A stretch of 32,321 nucleotides of DNA from Betaproteobacteria bacterium (GTDB lineage: Bacteria; Pseudomonadota; Gammaproteobacteria; Burkholderiales; Thiobacteraceae), in contig JANYAU010000004.1 in NCBI GenBank assembly GCA_025361165.1, positions 1-32,321 of the forward strand, in the 5' to 3' direction. The position numbers were made by a program, and so were the translations under genes. Below the pieces are notes generated by a model that had not been told where the DNA came from, searched no databases, and was given only the letters and a program-made list of their open reading frames with translations. Below are positions 1 to 8,777 of this stretch, piece after piece (position 1 is the first letter of the stretch; each line of letters begins with the position of its first letter).

Positions 1-303
1 AAAGTCCGTCCCGGTAGCGCTGTCTATGCGGCGACCAAGCACGCTGTCCTCGTGATATCCGAAGGTCTGCGCCAAGAAGTTAAGCCGTATAACATTCGCA
101 CTACCGTCATTTCACCGGGCGCGATTGCGACCGATTTGCCCAATAGCATCACCGAGCCGGATATAGCCGACAGTGTCCGCAAGATTTATGAAATCGCTGT
201 TCCCGCCGATTCGTTCGCCAGAGCCGTGGCCTTTGCGATGGGTCAGCCAGACGAGATCGATGTAAACGAAATCCTGTTTAGGCCGACCCGTCAGGAGATT
301 TAA
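1..303 (+). CDS. SDR-family oxidoreductase, C-terminal fragment (5' end outside window)
   Basis: Frame 1 reads [46 protein letters not shown], with the SDR YxxxK catalytic motif and PG...T segment; stop at 301-303. Confidence 0.85.
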   Translation, partial: KVRPGSAVYAATKHAVLVISEGLRQEVKPYNIRTTVISPGAIATDLPNSITEPDIADSVRKIYEIAVPADSFARAVAFAMGQPDEIDVNEILFRPTRQEI

Positions 304-397
304 GGAAACGTTGCAACCTTCGCCTTGCGCCAGTTCAGGGAGCCGCTATTTCACCCCAACCCGCTCCCTAATATCCTTGCCAGAAAGAAGTTGAGAA

Positions 398-652
398 CTA
401 CGATATCTTCAACACTGTCTTTGGTTTTCTGCCTGGTGCTGCTGGCGGAATGTATCCAGCTAACCGGCAACTTATTCCCTCGACTTTCTTGCCCTTCTCG
501 AACCGAATCGAATGGCACGTCATCACCTCTCGTTTGGCAGCGAGTTCAGCCAATTGGAGGCGCACGTTAGCAAGTGAGATACCGGTACCTACCGCAATCT
601 CCGTGTCGAATTGCTCACCATGATTTTTCAGATATTGCAGAATTTCTTTCAT
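398..652 (-). CDS. Small winged-helix (ArsR/FaeA-like) transcriptional regulator-type protein
   Basis: 84-aa ORF MKEILQYLKNHGEQFDTEIAVGTGISLANVRLQLAELAAKREVMTCHSIRF, with HTH-like pattern followed by a wing-like region. Confidence 0.6.
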   Translation of the reverse strand: MKEILQYLKNHGEQFDTEIAVGTGISLANVRLQLAELAAKREVMTCHSIRFEKGKKVEGISCRLAGYIPPAAPGRKPKTVLKIS

Positions 653-742
653 AGGTTCATTACCTCACCACCAATATCATCGAAGTTGTTAATGTACAGT
701 TACGCCAAATGCAATGCGGGGTCTTCTTCGGCGGCACATCAC

Positions 743-1108
743 TCACGCCTGCCAAACCCCATACCCTGCTTCACGCAGACCAATCGCCAACTCCACTTCC
801 ATGTCGCGCGCGCCGTCATAGGGCATCGGATTATAAACTTCATAGAGCTCAGGCAATAAGCGCAATCCGAATTGTTGTACGTATCTATTGGACTGGATAC
901 CTGCCTTGTGTTTGTCGAAGCGCAAGTCAGGATCCAATCCTGTCATACCGACGTAAACGCACGGCTTGTCCATAACGTAATCAGGGTTGGCCTTCTTGAA
1001 TCTGTCTTTGTAAAGAACGTCTTTTGACAGTTCGATCACATAGACGTGGTAGTGGTTGCGGCGTCCCATGGTTACGTTCAAATGAGTGGAAATGTGGCTT
1101 GTAGGCAT
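743..1108 (-). CDS. GIY-YIG-like small protein
   Basis: 121 aa with YHVYVIEL...CVYVGMTGLDPDLRFDKHKAG, resembling the GIY-YIG core (hYVYhh...YVGhT...R...H). Confidence 0.55.
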   Translation of the reverse strand: MPTSHISTHLNVTMGRRNHYHVYVIELSKDVLYKDRFKKANPDYVMDKPCVYVGMTGLDPDLRFDKHKAGIQSNRYVQQFGLRLLPELYEVYNPMPYDGARDMEVELAIGLREAGYGVWQA

Positions 1109-1345
1109 AGTGTACTCCGCCGCAAGTCCAGCGGAAACCCGGCAGTCAGGTTTGCCGATCTGTTCTTTGTTCTCGGTTTTAGCTAGATTTAATCACCCCA
1201 ATAGTTCTGACAGATGAATGGCGGCTATGGGAAAAATACTCGGCTGTCTTTTTTGGCACTAGGCTGATGAGTCCTCTTGTTTTTTCGAAACAGTCATTCT
1301 GTTACACGTAACTGCTCGGCCCCACCGCCCACCACCATCCTTCCT

Positions 1346-3445
1346 CTAAGGCAATTTCCCTATCAATAAGCTGGATAAGGGTTGCGGCTCTTGTAGCCAA
1401 TCGCCTTGCACGTAGTCAACATGAATTTGCTTCAAGTGGTCGAGAATCACTTCGGATTCCACAAATTCGGCAATCGTCTTGAGTCCCATCACATGGCCGA
1501 TGTGGTTGATGGCTTCCACCATGGCGCGATCAATCGGGTCGTTTTCCATGTCTTTCACGAACGCGCCGTCGATCTTGAGATAGTCCACTGGCAAATTCTT
1601 GAGATACGTAAAAGACGACAAACCACTACCGAAGTCATCCAATGAAAATTTGCACCCCTTCGCCTTAAGAGCGCGGATAAATTCAATCGCTTCTGTCAGG
1701 TTGGTGATCGCCGCGGTCTCCGTGATCTCGAAGCAGATCGCCGCATACGGAATTTTATTGATCGTGAACTGGCGTTCGACGAACTCAAGAAAATATTCGT
1801 CGCACAATGTATGCCCTGAGAGATTAACGGTACAAATCGACTTCCCGCCATTCGAGTGGGGAAAAAGCTGGTGAAAAGCGGAAAATGCCGCGCTGACCAC
1901 CCAACGATCAATCGACGGCATGAGATTATAACGTTCGGCCGCAGGAATAAATGCCATCGGCAATATCAACTCGGCATTATCGTCGAGCATGCGCAGCAGT
2001 ATCTCGTAATGCACATCCGCTTCGGCGTCGGGGAACAAGGGTAAAATCGGCTGGACAAACAGGCGCAGCCGGTTCTCCTCCATGGCGCGCGTGATACGCG
2101 TCACCCATTGCATCTCGCCATGGCGTTTTACCAGATCGACGTCTTCCAACTGATACACATGCACCCGATTACGTCCACGATCTTTAGCGGTGTAACAGGC
2201 GGCATCAGCCGAACTCAGCAAGCTCGATAGATTTTCGCTCTCGGCGGTAATCGACACTAAGCCAATGCTCACGCCGATGACGAAGGATTTATCGTGCCAC
2301 ACGAAGCGAAATTCTTTCACCATTTGCCGTAGCACTTCGGCGATTGGCTGCGCCTGCTCCAGTGCGCAATTTTCGAGCAGTACCCCGAACTCATCGCCCC
2401 CCAGCCGCGCCAAGGTATCGCGGTCGCGTAGCTTGGCTTGCAACAATACCGCGAGCTGGCGCAACAATTCGTCGCCCGCGCTGTGGCCGCAGGTATCGTT
2501 CACCACCTTGAATTGATCCAGGTCGAGATAGCACAAAGTATGCAATTGATTTTGCTCACGCGCGCCGGCCAATGCGCGCTCCAAACGCACCTCGAATTCG
2601 CGCCGATTGGGTAAACCGGTCAGCGTATCGTGCGCGGCTTGATAGGAAAGGCGCGAGGTCGCCTCTGCAATCCGCTCCTGCATGGTCTCATGCGACATTT
2701 TCAGCGCCGTGCCCATGCGGTTGATGCCACGTTCCAATACTTGCAGCTCGCCCGCCGATTCTTCCGCTACCCGCACATCAAGATTGCCCGCGCCGATCTG
2801 TTGCACCGCACTGGACAAGCGCTCGATCGGGCGCGTCACTTCACGGCTCATGCGAAACGCGAATAATCCGCTCGCCGCCAATCCCAACAGTGTAATGATG
2901 AGTCCGTTCCGAATCAGTTCGTTCTTACGTTGCACGGTGCTGGCACGGCTCATTTCCACATAGACGCGGCCGATACTCCGGCTATGCGGGACTTCGTTCT
3001 TAGCCGCACCCATTAGACTGCCCGAGATGTCTTCGATTTCGATCTGGCTCACTTGCACCGGCGCACTAAAGATCAGTGCGGAAGTGGTCTCTGCCATCGC
3101 AAAATTCAGCCCGGTATGCGCGTCTACCACGCGCGGCAAGCGATCTGGCTTGCCGCTCCCTACCAGGATGTCATTGTTGATATCTGTCACCACCACCCAA
3201 TTCACATCCGCTTCTTTGAGCGCGGCGTCGGTCAAGCGTTGCAGAATTTGATGGTTGCCGGAGAACACGCCGTATTCGCTCGCTGGCGCGAGTTGGCGTG
3301 CAATGGCCAAACCGCGATCACGCAGCGACTGCTCCAGATCGGCGATCCGGCTATTCACGAAATGAAAAGCCAGCACCGCGGCGATTAATGCCGCCGGTGC
3401 GAGCGCGAGAAACAATACCTTGCCTTTAATGCCCCAACGATTCAT
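1346..3445 (-). CDS. Membrane HAMP-GGDEF-EAL protein (c-di-GMP turnover) with N-terminal periplasmic sensor region
   Basis: 699 aa; N-terminal TM, TM near aa 180-200, HAMP (REVTRPIERLSSAVQQIGAGNLDVRV), GGDEF with RxxD I-site (RDRDTLARLGGDEF), EAL-type domain (YEILLRM...DDFGSGLSSFTYLKNLPVDYLKIDGAFV). Confidence 0.92.
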   Translation of the reverse strand: MNRWGIKGKVLFLALAPAALIAAVLAFHFVNSRIADLEQSLRDRGLAIARQLAPASEYGVFSGNHQILQRLTDAALKEADVNWVVVTDINNDILVGSGKPDRLPRVVDAHTGLNFAMAETTSALIFSAPVQVSQIEIEDISGSLMGAAKNEVPHSRSIGRVYVEMSRASTVQRKNELIRNGLIITLLGLAASGLFAFRMSREVTRPIERLSSAVQQIGAGNLDVRVAEESAGELQVLERGINRMGTALKMSHETMQERIAEATSRLSYQAAHDTLTGLPNRREFEVRLERALAGAREQNQLHTLCYLDLDQFKVVNDTCGHSAGDELLRQLAVLLQAKLRDRDTLARLGGDEFGVLLENCALEQAQPIAEVLRQMVKEFRFVWHDKSFVIGVSIGLVSITAESENLSSLLSSADAACYTAKDRGRNRVHVYQLEDVDLVKRHGEMQWVTRITRAMEENRLRLFVQPILPLFPDAEADVHYEILLRMLDDNAELILPMAFIPAAERYNLMPSIDRWVVSAAFSAFHQLFPHSNGGKSICTVNLSGHTLCDEYFLEFVERQFTINKIPYAAICFEITETAAITNLTEAIEFIRALKAKGCKFSLDDFGSGLSSFTYLKNLPVDYLKIDGAFVKDMENDPIDRAMVEAINHIGHVMGLKTIAEFVESEVILDHLKQIHVDYVQGDWLQEPQPLSSLLIGKLP

Positions 3446-3446
3446 G

Positions 3447-4391
3447 TTATTCGTGCTCCGCGCTCACCTTGATGCGTTCCAGCAACGTCGCTTCATCGTC
3501 CAGCACCAGACCGAGCGAACGCGCCACTTGATAATTCACACTGACTGAAAAATATTCCGGATATTGGGGTGGTGGCAAAGCGCCGCCGCCTGCCTGAAGG
3601 TAACGCTGAATGATCTCCCCCGCTTGCTGGCCGATTTGCGCCGGCGTGGAATACACCGCCGCCAAAGCGCCGGCGGTGACATAGGATTTTGAGAACGCAA
3701 AGAGTGGCGCCTTTGCGCGATAGCTGGTTAACAACACATTTTGCGCAGTATCGCGGTTAAACACTAAAGGGTCCGGCACCGCCAGCAACACATCGCTATC
3801 CATCAGCACTTTTTTCAGCGCCGGTAGCAGTTGTTCTTCCGAATTGACGAGTTCGATCTTGAGCTTCATATGACTTTGCCGGGCGCTGGTTTGTAACTCC
3901 CGCAAGCGGTCTTGAGATGTCGGCCCAAGCAATATGCCCACATTGTCGCGCGCCGGTAATGTCGCCTTAATCAGTTGCAGTTGGCGCACCATCGGTTGAT
4001 CGAGATAGAGCGCGCTCACCCAATTCTTCCCTGCGCCACGGGGCAGACTCTCGAAGCTCTGGCGGGGAATCAACAGATTGAACGTCGGCACAGAAACAGT
4101 TGAGGCCGCCACCGCTTCCGCGGCTTTCACCCCGACAGTGACCAATAAGTCACCCGGCAATCCCGCATCCAGTTCGTTCAACTGGCTCGTTTGCACAGTC
4201 TGGAATTTTTTTACCCAGCCCTTTTTTTCCAAACTGGCGCGCAACACTTGCGTCAACTCGACATAGGGTGCAGTGGTTTCACTCAGCACGACGAGGACGC
4301 GCCACTCGCTAGCGGCAGCCGCAGCGTCCGTATAGAGCGCCGTCCCCAAGTACAGCGCGCATAACGCAAGTATTGTTTTTATCAGGTTCAC
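3447..4391 (-). CDS. Periplasmic ABC-type substrate-binding protein (ABC_sub_bind-like)
   Basis: 314 aa with signal peptide (MNLIKTILALCALYLGTALYTDAAAAA) and periplasmic-binding fold pattern (VGILLGPTSQDRLRELQTSA...VLLAVPDPLVFN...AKAPLFAFSKSYVTAGALAAVYS). No permease or ATPase gene adjacent. Confidence 0.75.
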   Translation of the reverse strand: MNLIKTILALCALYLGTALYTDAAAAASEWRVLVVLSETTAPYVELTQVLRASLEKKGWVKKFQTVQTSQLNELDAGLPGDLLVTVGVKAAEAVAASTVSVPTFNLLIPRQSFESLPRGAGKNWVSALYLDQPMVRQLQLIKATLPARDNVGILLGPTSQDRLRELQTSARQSHMKLKIELVNSEEQLLPALKKVLMDSDVLLAVPDPLVFNRDTAQNVLLTSYRAKAPLFAFSKSYVTAGALAAVYSTPAQIGQQAGEIIQRYLQAGGGALPPPQYPEYFSVSVNYQVARSLGLVLDDEATLLERIKVSAEHE

Positions 4392-4406
4392 AAGTAAGCC
4401 GAAGCG

Positions 4407-6362
4407 TCACCAGCCATAACGCATGGTCGTGAAATACTGCCGCTTGAAAACATTATCGTCGCGAAATTCGCGATACGAATCAAACACGCTTTGGCCAACC
4501 AGTGCGATCTCCAGCGGCTTGCCTGCCCATTTGAATTCCTTCGCCAGTTTGACGTCGGTGCGCCGGTAAGCCTTGAGCGTGCTGCCATCGCTCAATGGCG
4601 TCATGTCGGATACGTGGTACACCCCGATACTCACCTTCCATGCCTGCGGCAAGGAATACGCGGCAAGCAAATTGTAAACATGAATCGGCGTCGCGCTGAC
4701 GATGGACGCATAATCGCTCTCGACATGGGTATAGGAATGCCCCAGCCATATTTTCAAACGATCCCATTGCCAGCGGGCTTGGGTTTCAACGCCGTTCAGC
4801 GTCGCGCTATGCATGTTATGGAAGACGTAATATTTGGTATTGGTTGGCGCATTAAGTTGCGTGGTGGTGTCGATCAGATCATCTAACTCATCCTTATAAA
4901 TGCGCACGTCTAAACTTAGCCCAATACGCGGAAACTGTCCCAAATAAGCCACCTCGCGGCTGGTAATGCGCTCGGGTTTTAAGCCGCCGCCACTGAGGAA
5001 CCTCGGCACCGCTGCAGTGCTGGTAACGCCGCCCACACTAACCGGTAAATACAGGGTGAAATTGGCGTCGTCTTCGAGCAACGTCGGGGAACGTAATGCC
5101 TTGGAAACGCTTACGCGTAAACTGTGTTGCGGGCTCAGGTGGTAGGCGAGCGCAAACCGTGGAGAAAAATCGGTTCCGGTCAGGCTATGCCGCTCCAGCA
5201 TGCCCCCCACATTCACGACCCAAGCAGGCGTGGCGCGCCATTCCATATTGGCGAACAGGCTGCTCTGATGGGTATAAAAATTGGCTTGCGATCCGAGATA
5301 GAGCGGCGCCGCTACGCGATCCACCCGCGTCGTCAGTCCCCACGCCAGGCGCACGGTATCGGCCAAATGCTGTGTCCGCTGCAGTTCCAAATCATAGCGC
5401 TCGGCATCGGTATTCAACTCTAAATAAGTCGGCAACACCGTGACCACGCCGCTCGTGCTCTGTTGTGTCTGCGTCGCCTCATGCGAGGTCGTGACGGCGT
5501 GGTGGAACTGCACGCTCAACTCATCATCTGGCCCATACGTGCGTTGCCAACGCAGTTGCTGGAAATGACTAGTGAGACGCTGATCGTGGGATGGGTCTAG
5601 CGACTGGTCGGGAAAACCTTGGCCTTGATTACCGAAGGTGAGGCCCGCCTGAAATTGAAGTGCATCCGCCATGTTGAGGCGATAGTCGGCACGAGTGGTG
5701 AGCAGACCGATACGCTTGTCATCATGCCGGTCGGGAAATCCGCCGTCGCGCTGATACCCCAAGGTGACACGGTAAGCCAGATTATCTTTTACCCCCCCAT
5801 GACGCAGCGTCGCATCGGTTACGCCCTGGCCGCCGGTAGTCGCGGAGAATACGGTGCCGCGATCTTCCTGCGCAGTGCGGGTAATGATATTGATCACGCC
5901 GAGGAAAGAATTAGCACCGTAGCTGGCGGCATTCGGCCCGCGAATCACTTCGATGCGCTCGATATCTTCCATCGCGAGCGGCAAGGCGCTCCACGGCACT
6001 TGGCCGAACAAGGGCGTATACACCGAGCGGCCGTCCACCAGCACTTGCACGCGGCCGAAGTAATGGTCTACCAAACCACGCGCCACTACCGGCTCGTTGC
6101 CGCTATAGCGCCCCACGTAAAAACCCGGCACCAAGCGCAACAAATCGGCAATCTCGCGAAACCCCGAAGCGCGGATCATATCGCGATCGATGACCGTGAC
6201 CGCGCCCGGCGCATCGGCGACCGGTTGAGCCAGACGCGACGCCGAGAGGACAATCGGCACATCCTCCAGGTAATCTTGCTCAGAAACCGCCGCCCACCCC
6301 AGCCGGCTGTGCAACACGGTTAGCAATAACAATAGATCGAGCGCACGCCGTTCTGCTCGCAT
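4407..6362 (-). CDS. TonB-dependent outer-membrane receptor
   Basis: 651 aa; signal peptide, plug domain (PGAVTVIDRDMIRASGFREIADLLRLVPGFYVGRYSG...VARG...VLVDGRSVYTPLFG...IERIEVIRGPNAASYGANSFLGVINIITR), long beta-barrel with aromatic C-terminus. Confidence 0.93.
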   Translation of the reverse strand: MRAERRALDLLLLLTVLHSRLGWAAVSEQDYLEDVPIVLSASRLAQPVADAPGAVTVIDRDMIRASGFREIADLLRLVPGFYVGRYSGNEPVVARGLVDHYFGRVQVLVDGRSVYTPLFGQVPWSALPLAMEDIERIEVIRGPNAASYGANSFLGVINIITRTAQEDRGTVFSATTGGQGVTDATLRHGGVKDNLAYRVTLGYQRDGGFPDRHDDKRIGLLTTRADYRLNMADALQFQAGLTFGNQGQGFPDQSLDPSHDQRLTSHFQQLRWQRTYGPDDELSVQFHHAVTTSHEATQTQQSTSGVVTVLPTYLELNTDAERYDLELQRTQHLADTVRLAWGLTTRVDRVAAPLYLGSQANFYTHQSSLFANMEWRATPAWVVNVGGMLERHSLTGTDFSPRFALAYHLSPQHSLRVSVSKALRSPTLLEDDANFTLYLPVSVGGVTSTAAVPRFLSGGGLKPERITSREVAYLGQFPRIGLSLDVRIYKDELDDLIDTTTQLNAPTNTKYYVFHNMHSATLNGVETQARWQWDRLKIWLGHSYTHVESDYASIVSATPIHVYNLLAAYSLPQAWKVSIGVYHVSDMTPLSDGSTLKAYRRTDVKLAKEFKWAGKPLEIALVGQSVFDSYREFRDDNVFKRQYFTTMRYGW

Positions 6363-6420
6363 ACAACCCCTCCCCTTAATGACGCAAATATTTGTGCAAT
6401 GCCGAGCGAGTATCCCGCTT

Positions 6421-7113
6421 CTATTTATTCCACAAACACGTGCCTTTGCATTCTTTATCGATATCCGCCAACAATGCTGCGTGTGCGGTCAATTCTTCCG
6501 CGCTGGCATGCAATACACGCTGCGGCAAGGTTGCCGCAAAACCTGCGTCTGTCACACTCGTTTGCGCAGCCGAGCTCATCTCTATCATCAAGCTCTCCTG
6601 GCCGCGCGTCATGGCAAGGTACACCTCGGCCAACAACTCTGCATCGAGTAGCGCGCCATGTAGCGTGCGATTGGAATTGTCCACGCCATAGCGCTTGCAC
6701 AAGGCATCCAAATTATTTTTCTGGCCCGGGTGTAATTCTTTAGCCAGCTTCAAGGTATCGATCACCCCCGCACAACAGGTATTGATCGGATTTAAACTGA
6801 GCAATGCCAGTTCGTGATCGAGAAACCCCACATCGAAGGGCGCATTGTGAATGACCAGTTCGCCCCGTTCCACGAAACGCAGAAATTCCTGCACCACGTC
6901 GCCAAATTTAGGCTTGTCTTGCAGAAACTCGAGGGCGATGCCGTGCACTTGCTGCGCGCCCGCGTCGATCTCGCGCTCTGGATTCACATAACAATGAAAG
7001 TGATTGCCGGTGAGCCGGCGATTGATCATTTCCACCGCCCCCACTTCAATGATGCGATGGCCGAGTGCGGGGCTGAGGCCCGTGGTTTCGGTATCCAGAA
7101 TAATTTGTCGCAT
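6421..7113 (-). CDS. dnaQ: DNA polymerase III epsilon subunit (3'-5' exonuclease)
   Basis: MRQIILDTETTGLSPALGHRIIEVGAVEMINRRLTGNHFHCYVNPER..., DnaQ Exo I (DTETTG) and HxxxxD (HGALLDAELLAEVY). Confidence 0.95.
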   Translation of the reverse strand: MRQIILDTETTGLSPALGHRIIEVGAVEMINRRLTGNHFHCYVNPEREIDAGAQQVHGIALEFLQDKPKFGDVVQEFLRFVERGELVIHNAPFDVGFLDHELALLSLNPINTCCAGVIDTLKLAKELHPGQKNNLDALCKRYGVDNSNRTLHGALLDAELLAEVYLAMTRGQESLMIEMSSAAQTSVTDAGFAATLPQRVLHASAEELTAHAALLADIDKECKGTCLWNK

Positions 7114-7128
7114 AGCCTTCTCTCGCTT

Positions 7129-7569
7129 CTATTGAGTCGCACAACCTTTGTTGGCCAACTGATCCGCGCGCTCGTTGCCGTCATGCCCGGCATGCCCCTT
7201 GACCCAAAGCCATTCGACATCGTGTTGACTGGCAAGCTGATCCAACTCCTGCCACAGGTCGACGTTTTTCACTGGCTTTTTGTCGGCGGTTTTCCAGCCG
7301 CGTTTCTTCCAGCCAATAATCCACTCGCTGATACCTTTTTGCACATACTGCGAATCGGTGTGTAACTTCACCACACAGCGCCGGTTCAGAGACTCCAAGG
7401 CGCGAATGACGGCTAATAGCTCCATGCGATTGTTGGTCGTAGCGGGCTCGCCACCGCACAATTCTTTTTCCGTCTCGCCGAAGCGCAGTAACGCACCCCA
7501 GCCGCCCGGGCCGGGATTGCCTTTGCATGCGCCATCGGTAAAAATTTCCACGACTTCAGACAAGCTCAT
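7129..7569 (-). CDS. rnhA: Ribonuclease HI
   Basis: [31 protein letters not shown]...[16 protein letters not shown]...[16 protein letters not shown]...[18 protein letters not shown]. Start placed at the internal Met (cat at 7567-7569), not the ORF-track start. Confidence 0.95.
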   Translation of the reverse strand: MSLSEVVEIFTDGACKGNPGPGGWGALLRFGETEKELCGGEPATTNNRMELLAVIRALESLNRRCVVKLHTDSQYVQKGISEWIIGWKKRGWKTADKKPVKNVDLWQELDQLASQHDVEWLWVKGHAGHDGNERADQLANKGCATQ

Positions 7570-8332
7570 TCTCCTTGCGCGTGCGGCAATGCCCCGCCTC
7601 TTTTTGCGCCGCCGGGGCGATACCACGCTGCGCCGCCAAGCGTTCGCTCCAACTCGGCAAAATTAAACGCATCCCCGCTACGCGTTTTTTGGCGAGCAGA
7701 TAAAACACGCCGCCTCCCAGCGGCCACCAACGATCGCCCGCCGCTTCCATGAATTGCAGCCGCGCCAACCATTGCGCGCTTTGCAGCGGCGGCACATAAC
7801 ACGCCAATTGCCCCGCGACCACCTCGAAACCCAGTAGCGCTAACCAATCTTTTAGCCGGGGCAGGCCGATGAATTTACCGCACCAGGGATAGTCCACGCG
7901 GCGACGGCGCAACAGATGACACGCGCCCCAAAAGCTCAAAGGGTTAAAGCCGGTGATGAGCACCTGCCCTTCGGGCATAAGCACGCGCTCTACCTCGCGC
8001 AAAATTTGATGCGGCGTGGCAGAAAATTCCAATACGTGCGGCATGAGCACAAGATCCACACTTTGACTGGCGATAGGCAGGTGGTTGAAGTCGGCCAACA
8101 ATGAGGCGGGGCGATGCGTCCCCAGCGTGAGGCGCAAAGGAATGCGGCTGGCGCGTAACATATCATGTTGCGGCAAACCCAGTTGGAGTGCATTGAAGCC
8201 GAAGATATCGCTGACGATCTCGTCGAAATATGCTTGCTCGCGCGCCAGGACGTAGCGGCCCAAGGTCGTCTCGAACCACTGTCGCGCATCGCGTCGGCGT
8301 TCCTCGCCATGCGGCCCATTTAGATTTGGCAT
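7556..8332 (-). CDS. Class I SAM-dependent methyltransferase (YafS-like)
   Basis: [51 protein letters not shown]; upstream of rnhA-dnaQ, as yafS is in enterobacteria. Confidence 0.85.
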   Translation of the reverse strand: MPNLNGPHGEERRRDARQWFETTLGRYVLAREQAYFDEIVSDIFGFNALQLGLPQHDMLRASRIPLRLTLGTHRPASLLADFNHLPIASQSVDLVLMPHVLEFSATPHQILREVERVLMPEGQVLITGFNPLSFWGACHLLRRRRVDYPWCGKFIGLPRLKDWLALLGFEVVAGQLACYVPPLQSAQWLARLQFMEAAGDRWWPLGGGVFYLLAKKRVAGMRLILPSWSERLAAQRGIAPAAQKEAGHCRTRKENELV

Positions 8333-8361
8333 GCTCTACATTCTACTAATATATGCCGATG

Positions 8362-8703
8362 ATGATGCATGTCCTCACCATTCCGGCGTTTGAAGACCAT
8401 GACAGGGGCTGCTCGTGGGCGGCCATGCTACGATCGTCGACCTGGGCGACACCGTGTTGCTGCCGGAATTGGAACTGGAATTGACCGTCATCAATGTGCC
8501 TGGCCGCGCTGCCGCGCTGCCGGGCTGGTGGCCTATTATGGCGCAGAATGCCTATTTTGGGGGATACGCTGTTCGGTCACGGCTGCGATAAACTGTGCTC
8601 AGGTACGCTGCAGGTACTATTCCACGACGCCCAGTTTCCGGGCCTGGTAAAAGTGCACCATGATCCGCGCGTGAAACAATACATTTCGTTAATGTTGTTC
8701 TGA
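8362..8703 (+). pseudogene. gloB: Degraded hydroxyacylglutathione hydrolase (glyoxalase II) remnant
   Basis: GloB-like pieces in different frames: MHVLTIPAFEDHD (from 8365), LLVGGHATIVDLGD (8409-8450), LELTVINVPGR (to 8507), then AAGLVAYYGAECLFWG in a second frame, then LGDTLFGHGCDKLCSGT in a third. The THHHxDH metal-binding core is absent. Located between mltD and the methyltransferase, where gloB is expected. Confidence 0.75.
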
Positions 8704-8777
8704 AAAACGCCTTGACGCTTAAGACCTTACGCCATTACCATCGTGCCCGACAGTCACTAAAAAATGAAAATTATTCG

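Noticed and set aside
5619-6323. 234-aa plus-strand ORF antisense to the TonB receptor
   Set aside because: Overlaps the well-supported receptor plug domain; no recognisable family motif.
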